Made by a program: the position numbers and the translations under genes
In this document: one piece after another, positions 33,968 through 42,674 of the stretch
How positions within the stretch are numbered: the stretch's first letter is position 1
Layout of the letters: each line of letters starts with the position of its first letter
Notes under the pieces: model-generated
What the model was told of the DNA's origin: nothing
The model's input: the letters and a program-made list of their open reading frames with translations, nothing else
Database searches by the model: none
Assembly: GCA_009712185.1 (NCBI GenBank)
Contig: WASQ01000129.1
Location: forward strand, 1-48,863
Direction of reading: 5' to 3'
DNA from: Telmatospirillum sp.
GTDB taxonomy: Bacteria; Pseudomonadota; Alphaproteobacteria; Rhodospirillales; Magnetospirillaceae
DNA: 48,863 nt

Positions 33968-34828
33968 ATGCAGGGCTATGTCACGGTCGCATTGGATAAG
34001 CAGAAATACGTCGATATGGCGGTCAATCTTGCCAGGTCGATCCGCTATTTCGATCCCGGTCGCCCCGTCTGCCTGATCTATAACGAAAAGGTGTCCCTGC
34101 CCCAGGGCGATGACGCGGTGTTTACCGACAAGGTGCTGCTGCCAGCCGATCCGGATTATGTCGGATGCACCAACAAGATCAGGCTCTACGATGTCTCGCC
34201 TTATGACGAGTCGATGTATATCGACGCGGACTGCCTGCTCGCCAAAGCGGACATCGACCGCCATTGGCGGGCCGCCTCGAAGAGTTATTTCGGGATGACC
34301 GGCGACAAATGCACAAGCGGCGTATGGAACGATATGTCCATCGAGAAGACCTGCCGGGACTTCAATATTCCCTATGTCGTGCGAATGAACAGCGGCGTGT
34401 TCTATTTCCGTAAATGCCCGGAATCGAAAGCCTTCTTCGACCGTCTCGATGTCTTGTACCGGAACCACCGGGACGATCTTTCGAACATTCACCAGGGCCG
34501 TGCCGGGCAGTATGCCGACGAACCTTTGTTCGGAACCGCGATGGGCGAGTTCCGCATCGATCCTGTCGATGGCGGGCCGTCGGAGGGATCCTGGATGGTG
34601 ACGACCTGGCGCGCCCGTCGCTGCCGCATGGATCCGGCGGCTGGTGTGTCCTATCTTGAGAAGCCCAGCCGCTTCTTCATCCGCGCCCCCCTGTTTCCCC
34701 ATGGATGGGTGAAGCACAGCCCCACCATTTTCCATTTTATCGGCCTGAAGCCGGAAAGTGTCTACGCCGGGGCATCGCACTTCTTCAAGGACGCGTTGCG
34801 CGCCGGAAAAGCCTGTCAGCCCGGCTGA
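33968..34828 (+). CDS. GT-A-fold glycosyltransferase, GT8-like
   Basis: A 286-residue protein. The N-terminus MQGYVTVALDKQKYVDMAVN and LARSIRYFDPGRPVCLIYN fits the first nucleotide-binding unit of GT8-type enzymes; the metal-binding DXD is MYIDADCLLAKADID (Asp near residues 86-88). MNSGVFYFRKCPESKAFFD is the typical following segment, and a late HSPTIFHFIG carries a His that often completes metal binding. It probably adds a hexose to the surface polysaccharide. ATG 33968 has GGGGAG nine bases upstream. The secreted RIFT-barrel-like gene follows after 65 bp on the same strand. Confidence 0.85.
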   Translation: MQGYVTVALDKQKYVDMAVNLARSIRYFDPGRPVCLIYNEKVSLPQGDDAVFTDKVLLPADPDYVGCTNKIRLYDVSPYDESMYIDADCLLAKADIDRHWRAASKSYFGMTGDKCTSGVWNDMSIEKTCRDFNIPYVVRMNSGVFYFRKCPESKAFFDRLDVLYRNHRDDLSNIHQGRAGQYADEPLFGTAMGEFRIDPVDGGPSEGSWMVTTWRARRCRMDPAAGVSYLEKPSRFFIRAPLFPHGWVKHSPTIFHFIGLKPESVYAGASHFFKDALRAGKACQPG

Positions 34829-34893
34829 TTGCCGGATCCCGATGGCCGAGGGGGCGGCAGGACCCCTCACCCTTGTCGAGGAGAGGACGTGGA

Positions 34894-37542
34894 ATGAGGC
34901 GGTTTCTGGCGCTTTTGTGTCTGATTCTGTTGGCCGTTCCCGCGGCCGGGCAGGACGATGCGGGATCCGGTGGTCCCTCGCTTCCGAAGGGGGTGCATAT
35001 CGGCGCCCTGAGACGTCTTCCCGACGGAACGATCGTTCCGGTCGAGGACGAGCCCGCGGATCCTCCGGCCCCGGATGCCGCGCCTCCCAAACCGCCCGTC
35101 ACTGCGGCGCCCGCGACCGTCAGAAAGCCCGTTGCGCCGACACCGGCCGTTCCGGTCGTTTCTCCCCCGCCCGCACCGGTGATTACGCCCCCCCGGTCCC
35201 AGGCGGCGGTGGAATCGATGACCGTGGCCAAGGCCATTCCCTGTCCGTCGCCGGCTGTGACCTGTGTCCAGGTCACGCGCAAGGACGCCGGAGATGGCTG
35301 GCAGCCGGTGACCTTCGGTCAGCCGTTCCGATCGGGAAGCGTGCCCGCCGACGGCCGCCTGATGGCAAAGGACAACAAGGGTCACAGCTTCCCCGTTCAG
35401 ATGGACGCGCGCACCAGCGCTCCGGGCGGCGGGGGACTGCGCTTCGCGGTTCTCAGCATGGACATCCCCGACATGGCCTCCGGGGAGACCCGCGAAATCC
35501 GGATTTTGACGGACGACGGCACAGCCGGCGGCATGGGGCAGGGGGCCGGAAAGGCGCTGCCCGCCATTCCCGATCTTTCTGTCGATCTGACGCTGTTCTC
35601 GCGTCAGGTGACCATCGTGAAGTTCGGCAATCGGAACGGCACAGTGCCTGGTATTCCGTTTGGCGTCGGCGAAACGATCACGATCCGTGTCGGCGAGGGT
35701 GCCCATGAGGAGCATTTCACGCTGACCGTCCAGCCGAAGATGTCGGGCGGGTCCCTGGACCCCTATCTCAATATCGCGATCGCCTTCAAGATTCTGATCA
35801 ACGAGCAGAGTCACTATTACCGGGCCGACTGGACGGATGCCAACGACGGCTATGAAAAGGTGTTCATCTCGACGATCAACACGGTCGAGCCCTTCAAGGT
35901 TGCGGTGGACTACGCCGGCGCGGCCAAAATTGCCGTCACGCCCTATATTCCGGTGGAGTCCCGCGAAACCTGGACGGCGCGGCTGACGGGACCCGGAACC
36001 GTGGCGAAACCCTGGCTTCAGGGGGCCGTGGCGGAGGAAAGCGACATTTTGGTGCCGCTGCTGTCCCAGACAGGCGGCAGGCAGCATCCACTCCTGTCGG
36101 TTCGCTATCATCTTCGGCGCTATCGTCAGTCGCAGGCTGTCCGAGCGGACGTGGTTATCGAGAATGACTGGGCATTCGAGCCCGGGCCGAAAAATGTGTT
36201 TTATGATGTCGCCATACGGGCTGGCGACAAGGCTCTCTTCTCCCACAGCAATGTAACCCATTTCCATCATGCACGCTGGCATGTGCCGATCTGGCTCGAC
36301 GGACGCAAGGAGCCTGCCGTACGCCACGATATTCCGACGATTCTGGACAGCCGGCTGGTGCTGAACTATGACCGCAAGCTTCCGATCTCGGGGAACTCGA
36401 TCGACGCGGATTCGCGCGCCATCGCAAAAGCCGATACCGGGCCGATGGGGACGGCGGGAGTGACGCGCTACATGCCCACCACGGGGGGACGGGCCGACAT
36501 CGGGCCGCTGCCGCGGTGGGCGGTGCTTTATCTTCTCACCATGGACCAGCGTGAGCGGACAGTCCTGTTTGCCAACGCCGACGCCGGCGCCAGCATGCCT
36601 GTCCATTACCGCGATAAGCAGACCGATCTGCTCATCTCGCTGGACAAGCATCCCAATCTGACCACCAACATAACCTGGTCGAGGGGCAGCGATGACCGGT
36701 TGCCCGCCGTTCTCGTGCCGGAAACGCCCTGGACTCTGGATTCCGCGCATCTGCCATCGCTGTTCTACGTCCCCTATCTGATCAGTGGCGACTTATTCTA
36801 CCTGGAGGAGATCGCCTTCTGGGGGAACGATGTCATCATCAGCGGGCATCCGGCCTATCGCGACGGGGCGCGCGGTCTCCTCGGACCGGATCAGACGCGC
36901 GGTCTGGCGTGGCGATTCCGCGCCCTCGGCGAGGCGGCTATGATCATGCCCGACAATCACCCGTTGAGGGGATATTTCAATCGACTGCTGAAAAACAATC
37001 TTGAGTGGTATCAGCAGGCCTTCAGCGGGAAGATCAGTTCACAATCCGTGTCGCCCTTGGGAATTCTTCCCAAGTCCGACGAGCCTGACCGGATGGCCCC
37101 CTGGCAGCAGGATTTTCTGATGCTCAGTCTCGGGCATCTGGCCGAGGCAGGGTACGGCGAGGCACGGGATCTGTTCCAATTTCTCGGCCGCTTCGGCGTC
37201 CGCCGTTGGGCCGCGGACCAGGAGGGCTATTGTCATCAGATGGCCCCCGCCTACTACATCAAGATCAAAGGCGCGGATGGTCGTTATTTCACGACATTGC
37301 GGGATCTCTTCCGCGCCAACTGGCCGGATGCCGCCACCTGCCCCTCGCGCTTTCCTTTTGAAGGATGGGGCGGGGCCTCGGGCTATGTCGCGGGGTCCTA
37401 CGCCATGCTTGGGCTCGCGGTCGATCTCGGGATGCCGGACGCGAAGGACGGGCTTCGCAACCTGAAAGCCGACGCTCAGGTCGTACTGGAGGGGATGTCC
37501 GACGATCCGACATACGCCGTGGTTCCGCGTGGCGGCGAGTAG
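34894..37542 (+). CDS. Large exported protein, probably polysaccharide-active (RIFT-barrel-like plus helical toroid-like)
   Basis: An 882-residue protein with a signal peptide (MRRFLALLCLILLAVPAAG) and a Pro/Ala/Val-rich linker at about 45-105. A beta-rich region then includes PVTFGQPFRSGSVPADGR, FPVQMDARTSAPGGGGLRF and ASGETREIRILTDDG, resembling the N-terminal RIFT-barrel domain of exo-rhamnogalacturonan-lyase-type proteins. The last 300 residues are helix-rich with aromatic pairs (SLFYVPYLISGDLFYLEE, TRGLAWRFRALGEAAMIM) as in an alpha/alpha toroid. I therefore infer a periplasmic or secreted lyase, hydrolase or binding protein for the polymer made here. The catalytic residues are not recognisable. 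ATG 34894 follows GAGGAGAGG. Confidence 0.6.
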   Translation: MRRFLALLCLILLAVPAAGQDDAGSGGPSLPKGVHIGALRRLPDGTIVPVEDEPADPPAPDAAPPKPPVTAAPATVRKPVAPTPAVPVVSPPPAPVITPPRSQAAVESMTVAKAIPCPSPAVTCVQVTRKDAGDGWQPVTFGQPFRSGSVPADGRLMAKDNKGHSFPVQMDARTSAPGGGGLRFAVLSMDIPDMASGETREIRILTDDGTAGGMGQGAGKALPAIPDLSVDLTLFSRQVTIVKFGNRNGTVPGIPFGVGETITIRVGEGAHEEHFTLTVQPKMSGGSLDPYLNIAIAFKILINEQSHYYRADWTDANDGYEKVFISTINTVEPFKVAVDYAGAAKIAVTPYIPVESRETWTARLTGPGTVAKPWLQGAVAEESDILVPLLSQTGGRQHPLLSVRYHLRRYRQSQAVRADVVIENDWAFEPGPKNVFYDVAIRAGDKALFSHSNVTHFHHARWHVPIWLDGRKEPAVRHDIPTILDSRLVLNYDRKLPISGNSIDADSRAIAKADTGPMGTAGVTRYMPTTGGRADIGPLPRWAVLYLLTMDQRERTVLFANADAGASMPVHYRDKQTDLLISLDKHPNLTTNITWSRGSDDRLPAVLVPETPWTLDSAHLPSLFYVPYLISGDLFYLEEIAFWGNDVIISGHPAYRDGARGLLGPDQTRGLAWRFRALGEAAMIMPDNHPLRGYFNRLLKNNLEWYQQAFSGKISSQSVSPLGILPKSDEPDRMAPWQQDFLMLSLGHLAEAGYGEARDLFQFLGRFGVRRWAADQEGYCHQMAPAYYIKIKGADGRYFTTLRDLFRANWPDAATCPSRFPFEGWGGASGYVAGSYAMLGLAVDLGMPDAKDGLRNLKADAQVVLEGMSDDPTYAVVPRGGE

Positions 37543-37552
37543 ACGGGGGGCG

Positions 37553-37589
37553 GGACCGGTCGATCGACCGGTCCGGAACGACCGGACCG
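37553..37589. repeat. 22-bp perfect palindrome overlapping a second, competing hairpin
   Basis: Positions 37553-37574 form a perfect palindrome (half site GGACCGGTCGA). The right part is reused: CGGTCCGG (37569-37576) pairs with CCGGACCG (37582-37589) around loop AACGA. In RNA the two folds exclude each other. It lies 10 bp after the stop of the secreted protein gene and 74 bp before the polytopic membrane protein gene, where an attenuator, mRNA processing signal or operator could act. Confidence 0.6.
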
Positions 37590-37662
37590 TGAGGAACCGT
37601 TGCCGCCATCGCGGCGGGCAGTCCGGATGCGGTCAGAACGAGTTGAAAAGCAGGGGAGCATC

Positions 37663-39570
37663 ATGACGGGGACTCTGGTGGCCGTGCTGTGGTTGGGCGC
37701 GATTGTGCTGGCACTGACATTTCTCGGACGCCGGATTCTTCTTTGGACGGCCCCGGAATTTTCCGGGGATACCGGGCTGTCCGCCGCCGCCGGGGTCTCC
37801 GCCTTCCTGGTGCTGTGCGGGATTGTGGATCTGTTGCGCATCGGCAGCGCGTCCTTGTTCGTCATTCCGGTCGCCTGCGGCGCTGCCGCCCAGATTTATC
37901 TTTTCTGGCGCCATCGGGGAGACGCCCCGGAAGGAGGCATCGGATGGACCGGGATGGCCTGGCTCGCGGCCGGTGCCTTCGCTCTGGTTTTCGCGATCTT
38001 CCTGCTGAATGGGGGGGATTGGGTCTACGGGACCATCGACGATCGCCATGGCTATCTGGTCCTGCCGGAACGGATCCTGGCTGAGGGCAGTCTTGGCCGC
38101 GATCCCTTTCTGGAACGGCGGGTCGAGGCCGGTCTCGGCGGCGGTGGCGGCTATTTCTACGTCCTGTTCAGATCCCTTCTGCCAATGGCGCAGACGCGAT
38201 TGGCCGATGTCGGCCTGGGAAGCGTCCTTCTGGTTCTTCTGGTGATCTCCCATGCCCGGGATCTGGGGCTCTCCGTGGTCCGGACGGTGGTGCTTCTGTT
38301 TATCGCTCTTGCCGTCGCAACTTTCAGTCCGATCATCAACAACACGCCCGAAACTATTGGCAAGGCGATGATTTACGCCTTGTTCCGGTTGGCACATCTG
38401 ATCGCGGAGCGGGAGGACCGGCCGTCCATCCGAGGGGCGGCTCCCCTGGCTTTGATGATGTTCGCGGTCATCGCGCTCAAGACGACCCTGCTTCCCGCCG
38501 CCGTGACACTGGGCGGGGTTTGCTATCTGGCGCGGCTGTTCCGCCGTTTCGACTGGCGTCTGATCGCTGAGGGTGGCGCCTGTATCGTCCTGATCCTGCT
38601 GTTCATGACGCCATGGATGTTGTCGATGCATCAGGTGGCTCAGACCTACTGGTTCCCGTTCCTGGGGTTTGGACTGGTCGAAAAAATGGCATTGACCGGT
38701 ATTACGACGCCCTGGATGTATTTTCGCGATACCGGGCGCCTGATGCTGTTTTTGTCGCCGATGCTGCTGCTGACGCTGGTTCAGTTCAGGGACAATTTGG
38801 GAAAGAGACGCTATTTCGCGGCCCTGGCTCCCTTGCTCTATTGCCTTGCGCTGGCTGCCGCGGAGTTGAAGTTCACCATTTTCCCGTACCGCTACGGGCA
38901 TGCGGTGGCGGCCGCAGCGTTCCTGTATTTCGCCGTGGAGGCAATGGCTCTCGGTTATTTTGTTGAGGCGTTTTCAAAAGGCTTCCCGGCCCGGGGACTG
39001 GTGAGGCAGGGCGCGCGTTACAGTGTGGCCGTTCTTTGCGTCCTGTCGGTGATCGTGATGGCTCTCAACAACACCACCGGACGACGCTGGTTTGTGGATG
39101 GAACGATGTTTCCCGGCAAGGACAAGGAGCGCGAACAGATTGCCCAGGCACGGCAACGGGTCGCGGCCGCCCAGCAAAGCGTTCCGGCCGGGCAGGATAT
39201 CGTGGCCATCGTCGACTGGCCGGCGTTTTTCGACTATGCCCGCAATCCCATGCATATCATGGACAATCCCGGCTGGATGGGACCGCGTCCCATGCCCGAG
39301 GTCGATGACGAACGCCAGTGGGCGGACTATCTGTTGGATAACGGCATCCGCTACGTGATCTATTCCTATCGGAACGAAGCCGGTTTCAATAAGGAACACA
39401 TCGCCCACGATCTTGCGATCTTCACAGCGAAAGAGACCTACAGCGAGTTCCAGATCCGCATGGTGCGGAAGGCAGGACTGCTTCACGACGTTTTTTCCCG
39501 GATCAGCCGCTGCGGCACCGTCGTCCATGACGACGGCGAGATCATTGTGGTGCGCCTGGAAAGGCAATAA
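37663..39570 (+). CDS. Polytopic membrane protein of the exopolysaccharide locus, copy 1
   Basis: A 635-residue protein with about ten to twelve hydrophobic helices and a soluble C-terminal region of roughly 140 residues. I do not recognise a named family, although the plan (helices, a conserved acidic loop, soluble tail) recalls GT39/ArnT-like or O-antigen-polymerase-like proteins. A striking segment after the fourth helix reads IDDRHGYLVLPERILAEG followed by LGRDPFLERRVEAGLGGGGG. The same pattern and a similar tail (VDWPAFFDYARNPMHIMDNP) recur in the protein at 42675-44525, so the two are paralogues. ATG 37663 follows GGGGAG. Role inferred from location: polymerisation, glycosyl transfer or transport of the polymer. 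Confidence 0.8.
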   Translation: MTGTLVAVLWLGAIVLALTFLGRRILLWTAPEFSGDTGLSAAAGVSAFLVLCGIVDLLRIGSASLFVIPVACGAAAQIYLFWRHRGDAPEGGIGWTGMAWLAAGAFALVFAIFLLNGGDWVYGTIDDRHGYLVLPERILAEGSLGRDPFLERRVEAGLGGGGGYFYVLFRSLLPMAQTRLADVGLGSVLLVLLVISHARDLGLSVVRTVVLLFIALAVATFSPIINNTPETIGKAMIYALFRLAHLIAEREDRPSIRGAAPLALMMFAVIALKTTLLPAAVTLGGVCYLARLFRRFDWRLIAEGGACIVLILLFMTPWMLSMHQVAQTYWFPFLGFGLVEKMALTGITTPWMYFRDTGRLMLFLSPMLLLTLVQFRDNLGKRRYFAALAPLLYCLALAAAELKFTIFPYRYGHAVAAAAFLYFAVEAMALGYFVEAFSKGFPARGLVRQGARYSVAVLCVLSVIVMALNNTTGRRWFVDGTMFPGKDKEREQIAQARQRVAAAQQSVPAGQDIVAIVDWPAFFDYARNPMHIMDNPGWMGPRPMPEVDDERQWADYLLDNGIRYVIYSYRNEAGFNKEHIAHDLAIFTAKETYSEFQIRMVRKAGLLHDVFSRISRCGTVVHDDGEIIVVRLERQ

Positions 39571-39609
39571 AGAGGGGTGCCGGTTAGTATTGGGGCGTGT
39601 CGTGGCCTG

Positions 39610-39653
39610 GGCTCCGGCAGGGACGCCGGAGCCACTGGTGGAATTTTTTCACA
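39610..39653 (+). repeat. Hairpin repeat copy B (uninterrupted), probable terminator
   Basis: GGCTCCGGC-AGGGAC-GCCGGAGCC is a perfect nine-base-pair hairpin, followed by ACTGGTGGAA and six T at 39644-39649. It lies 40 bp after the stop of the polytopic protein gene and ahead of a convergent LysR gene, so it may end rightward transcription. The reverse complement of the 44-base unit matches the rejoined flanks of the group II intron (18160-18189 plus 20102-20115) at 40 of 44 positions, showing this is a dispersed repeat. Confidence 0.8.
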
Positions 39654-39702
39654 CCCCCGGACGCCCGCCCCACACCTTCAGTCAGGGACTCATTGGCCGA
39701 AC

Positions 39703-40581
39703 TCACGATCTTTCCTCTGCGGCGCGACCGACAAGCCAGTCCCGGAAGATCGCCATCCCGGTTGTTTCGCGCCGGGATTTCAGCCATGTCAACCAGTAGG
39801 CGCCAACATCAACTTCGATCGGGAATGGTTGCACCAGCGTCCCCCGATCCAGTTCGCGGAAAAACAGGCGGACGGGAAGCAGGGCGATCCCGACGCCCTG
39901 GCGTGCCGCCTCCGCCAGGGCGAGAGAGGAATCAAAAACGGTGCCCCGGATAACGGGGCAGGGAATGTTCGCGGCCTGGAACCAGGAGGCCCATTCGTCT
40001 GCGCGATAGGATCGCAACAGGACTTCTCCCGGCAGGTCGCCGGGGCCGCCGAGATGAGCCGCGACGGCCGGCGAGCAGACCGGGGAGAGAGGGGCGGAAA
40101 ACAGGGGGAGGGAGTCGGTCCCTGTCCAGGATCCGTCCCCGAACCGGATGGCAAAATCCAGGCCTTCTCCGGCAATGTCGACCCGGTTGTTGTTGGTGAG
40201 AATTCTGAGATCGATATAGGGATGCGCATCCTGAAAAGCGGGGAGTCGGGCCAGCAGCCAGCCGGTCGCGAATGTGCCGACCATTCCGATGGTGACGACC
40301 TCCCGGAAATGGCCATCCACAAAACGGTCGAGGGTTGTCTGGATGGCGTCAAACGACCGCGTCACCACGGGGACCAGGGCCTGGCCCTCATCGGTCAGCG
40401 CCAGTCCGCGGGGCAGTCTGCGAAACAGCCGGACACCCAACAATTGTTCGAGACTTTTCACCTGATGACTGACCGCGGCCTGGGTGACGCATAACTCCTG
40501 CGACGCCAGCGTGAAACTGAGATGGCGGGCTGCCGCCTCGAAGGCACGCAGGGAATTGAGCGGTAACGTGGAGCGGATCAT
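39703..40581 (-). CDS. LysR-family regulator, AmpR/GcvA-like
   Basis: A 292-residue LysR-type protein of the AmpR/GcvA branch: LPLNSLRAFEAAARHLSFTL and VTQAAVSHQVKSLEQLLGVR form the helix-turn-helix, and LFRRLPRGLALTDEGQAL follows. The effector domain includes VVTIGMVGTFATGWLLARLP. AmpR-type regulators sense peptidoglycan fragments and switch on beta-lactamase genes lying divergent to them; here the divergent gene, 107 bp away, is a class A beta-lactamase, so the same logic is likely. ATG 40581 has GGGAG six bases upstream. It converges on copy B of the hairpin repeat. Confidence 0.92.
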   Translation of the reverse strand: MIRSTLPLNSLRAFEAAARHLSFTLASQELCVTQAAVSHQVKSLEQLLGVRLFRRLPRGLALTDEGQALVPVVTRSFDAIQTTLDRFVDGHFREVVTIGMVGTFATGWLLARLPAFQDAHPYIDLRILTNNNRVDIAGEGLDFAIRFGDGSWTGTDSLPLFSAPLSPVCSPAVAAHLGGPGDLPGEVLLRSYRADEWASWFQAANIPCPVIRGTVFDSSLALAEAARQGVGIALLPVRLFFRELDRGTLVQPFPIEVDVGAYWLTWLKSRRETTGMAIFRDWLVGRAAEERS

Positions 40582-40688
40582 GACATCTCCCGGCCCAAAT
40601 TTTTCTAATGGGTCGCCCAAGAGATCGTCGTTTGTCAACAGGGTTGCGCGCGGTCAGCATGACGCCCGTTGAAAGGAAGGAGATTGCC
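40582..40688. promoter_or_regulatory. AmpR-like regulator/beta-lactamase divergent promoter
   Basis: This 107-bp region holds both promoters. A dyad TGGG-TCG-CCCA lies at 40609-40619, flanked by the AT-rich stretch AAATTTTTCTAA on the regulator side, a plausible LysR-type binding site. A TTGTCA element at 40633 could be a -35 box for the beta-lactamase gene. Assignment is tentative. Confidence 0.4.
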
Positions 40689-41588
40689 ATGTTTTCAAGA
40701 CGGAATGTCCTGGCTGGTCTGGCGGGCGTGCTGATCGCGGGCGGCGCGGTTCCTTTGGCCGGACGATCCCCGGCCGCCGCGGTTCCCCTGATGGAGGGCG
40801 ACTTCGAAAGGCGGCTCAAGACGCTTGAGACCGCGTCGGGCGGCCGGTTGGGCGTCGCCTTCGTCGACAAGGAAACCGGAGCCGTCCGCGGTCATCGATT
40901 GAATGAGCGCTTTCTCATGTGCAGCACATTCAAGCTGCTGCTGGTTGGTGCCGTCCTGTCCCAGGTGGACTCCGGCAAGGAGCGGCTCGACCGGAGGATC
41001 ATGATCAGATCCGAAGATATTCTGGAGTATGCACCGGTCACACGGACACACCTGGACGGCCCGGGGATGACGGTTTCCGAACTTTGCGACGCTGCGATGA
41101 CGTTGAGCGACAATACGGCGGCCAATCTTCTGCTGGACGCCCTGGGAGGAGCGGAGACGTTAATCGCTTTCGCGCGCAGTCTGGGGGACCCGGTCACGCG
41201 GCTCGACCGGAAGGAACCCGACCTCAATCTGATGGTGGCCGATGACATTCGCGACACGACGACACCGGCTGCCATGGCCGCCGACCTCGACGCGTTGATT
41301 CTGGGCGACCGTTTGTCGCCGGAAATGCGGCATCGCCTGACAAAATGGCTGATCGGCAATCAAACGGGGGCCCATCGTCTGCGCGCCGGCCTGCCTCATG
41401 GCTGGAAGATCGGCGACAAAACGGGCTCCGGCGTCGGAATCGCCAACGACGTCGCCCTGGTGTGGCCTCCAGGTCGCGCCCCTTTTCTTTTGTCGGTCTA
41501 TCTGACGGGCGCGACAGGAACGGCCGTGCAGCGCGACGCGGTTCTGGCGGAGACGGCCAGGCTGGCCGCCCGCATCGTGGCCGCGTGA
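40689..41588 (+). CDS. bla: Class A beta-lactamase, probably Tat-exported
   Basis: A 299-residue serine beta-lactamase. All key motifs are present: STFK (residues 79-82, catalytic Ser and Lys), SDN (140-142), EPDLN with the deacylating Glu (176-180), and KTG (244-246). The signal peptide starts MFSRRNVLAGLAGVLIAGG, a twin-arginine pattern, so export by Tat to the periplasm is likely. A cysteine precedes the catalytic Ser, as in many class A enzymes, but the partner cysteine after KTG found in KPC/SME-type carbapenemases is absent. ATG 40689 follows AAGGAG. It hydrolyses beta-lactams; the spectrum cannot be read from sequence. A minus-strand gene ends 7 bp after its stop. Confidence 0.95.
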   Translation: MFSRRNVLAGLAGVLIAGGAVPLAGRSPAAAVPLMEGDFERRLKTLETASGGRLGVAFVDKETGAVRGHRLNERFLMCSTFKLLLVGAVLSQVDSGKERLDRRIMIRSEDILEYAPVTRTHLDGPGMTVSELCDAAMTLSDNTAANLLLDALGGAETLIAFARSLGDPVTRLDRKEPDLNLMVADDIRDTTTPAAMAADLDALILGDRLSPEMRHRLTKWLIGNQTGAHRLRAGLPHGWKIGDKTGSGVGIANDVALVWPPGRAPFLLSVYLTGATGTAVQRDAVLAETARLAARIVAA

Positions 41589-41595
41589 CGGCCGA

Positions 41596-42504
41596 TTACA
41601 TCAGGGCGCGAATGATGCTTTGGCTGAGACGACCGTAATGGTGGCGATGGTACCGGTGCAGTCCCAGGAAATGGACGAGGTCGGCGCAATCGGGCTCGAC
41701 CTCGTCGAAATAGGACATGTATTTCGGCCAAGGCAGGATCAGCGGATCCGGGAAATTGGCGATCAGAAAATTGGAGGTGATCTGCTCTGTGCCCCATTCC
41801 AACCAGCGACCCGCCAGTTTCCGTTCCATGACCGTCGAGAACATTTCGGCCAGCCTGCGTCCGCCGTCGTTGCAGGGGAACCCGGCAAAGCCGGAGCATC
41901 CCCGGACATAGCGCATCGAGGCCAGTTCCGGGCAATCCATCAGGATCCGCTCGGTCACGGTCTGGATATGGGTGCTTTCGCTCCCAGCCATCCGGGCCGC
42001 GGCTTGCGCGGGCGTCAACAGGACATCATGTCCCTTGCCGCCGGCCAGCGTGAAGGCGCGGTTCGTCCGAACCGCCTCAACCACCTCGGCCATCGGCCCG
42101 GAGGCGACCAGATCTGCGTCGACCTGGATCACATAATTGTCGCGAGACAGATCAAGAATGGTCAGAAGACGTTCCCACGTGCCGCCCTTGGGGCAGGGGC
42201 CGGTGTCCACGCTGGAAATCGGAATGACGCGCAGACCCTCGACGTGATGATGGAGCAGGGAAAGATCGTCGCCGGTCAGAGACCCGTCATTGATCACCGA
42301 TACCGATCCGGAGTCGAACGCGCGGAAGATCGATTTGATGGAAACAAGCCAGGGAAGGACGTCGGCGTGACAGACCATGCTGAGAAAGGTCAGGCCGGAT
42401 CCGGTTGCCACAATCGGCCGGGTTTCGGTGATCCCGGCGATCATGCGGTGATGATGCCTTATCTCAAGAGGGCGCCGGATGCGATAGGGGATGAGATCAA
42501 GCAA
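41596..42504 (-). CDS. Putative GT-A-fold glycosyltransferase of the exopolysaccharide locus
   Basis: A protein of about 302 residues. A metal-binding DXD lies in NYVIQVDADLVASGP, preceded by FDSGSVSVINDGSLTGDDLS, the expected nucleotide-binding region, and followed by VRGCSGFAGFPCNDGG. It is not closely like the GT8-type gene at 33968 but shares the general fold. The start is unusual: no ATG fits the N-terminus. A TTG at 42504 has AAGGAGA nine bases upstream and gives LLDLIPYRIRRPLE; GTG 42528 is the alternative with eight more residues; the first ATG lies 20 codons inside. It converges on the beta-lactamase gene. Substrate unknown. Confidence 0.7.
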   Translation of the reverse strand: MLDLIPYRIRRPLEIRHHHRMIAGITETRPIVATGSGLTFLSMVCHADVLPWLVSIKSIFRAFDSGSVSVINDGSLTGDDLSLLHHHVEGLRVIPISSVDTGPCPKGGTWERLLTILDLSRDNYVIQVDADLVASGPMAEVVEAVRTNRAFTLAGGKGHDVLLTPAQAAARMAGSESTHIQTVTERILMDCPELASMRYVRGCSGFAGFPCNDGGRRLAEMFSTVMERKLAGRWLEWGTEQITSNFLIANFPDPLILPWPKYMSYFDEVEPDCADLVHFLGLHRYHRHHYGRLSQSIIRALM

Positions 42505-42674
42505 GGGGACGTCTCTCCTTTTCCGCACGACATGGCGGACTCGGGCGAAAGGATATCAAAACATCACCGGTCGGCACCAGCGGGTTGGTTCGCCACCTGT
42601 GCGCGGAACGGCGCCAAAATGCAAATTTCACACTAAAGAAAAATGGAGTAAATGCCGCCCCTTTGAATTTTGCT

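Noticed and set aside
34867-36750. Long open frame of 627 codons antisense to the secreted protein gene
   Set aside because: The plus-strand gene has a signal peptide and ribosome site; the antisense frame is rich in Arg/Gly/Asp/His typical of shadow frames.
40689-41588. Carbapenemase of the KPC/SME type, suggested by the Cys before the catalytic Ser
   Set aside because: The disulfide partner expected after KTG is absent (KTGSGVGIAND), and this Cys is also common in ordinary class A enzymes.
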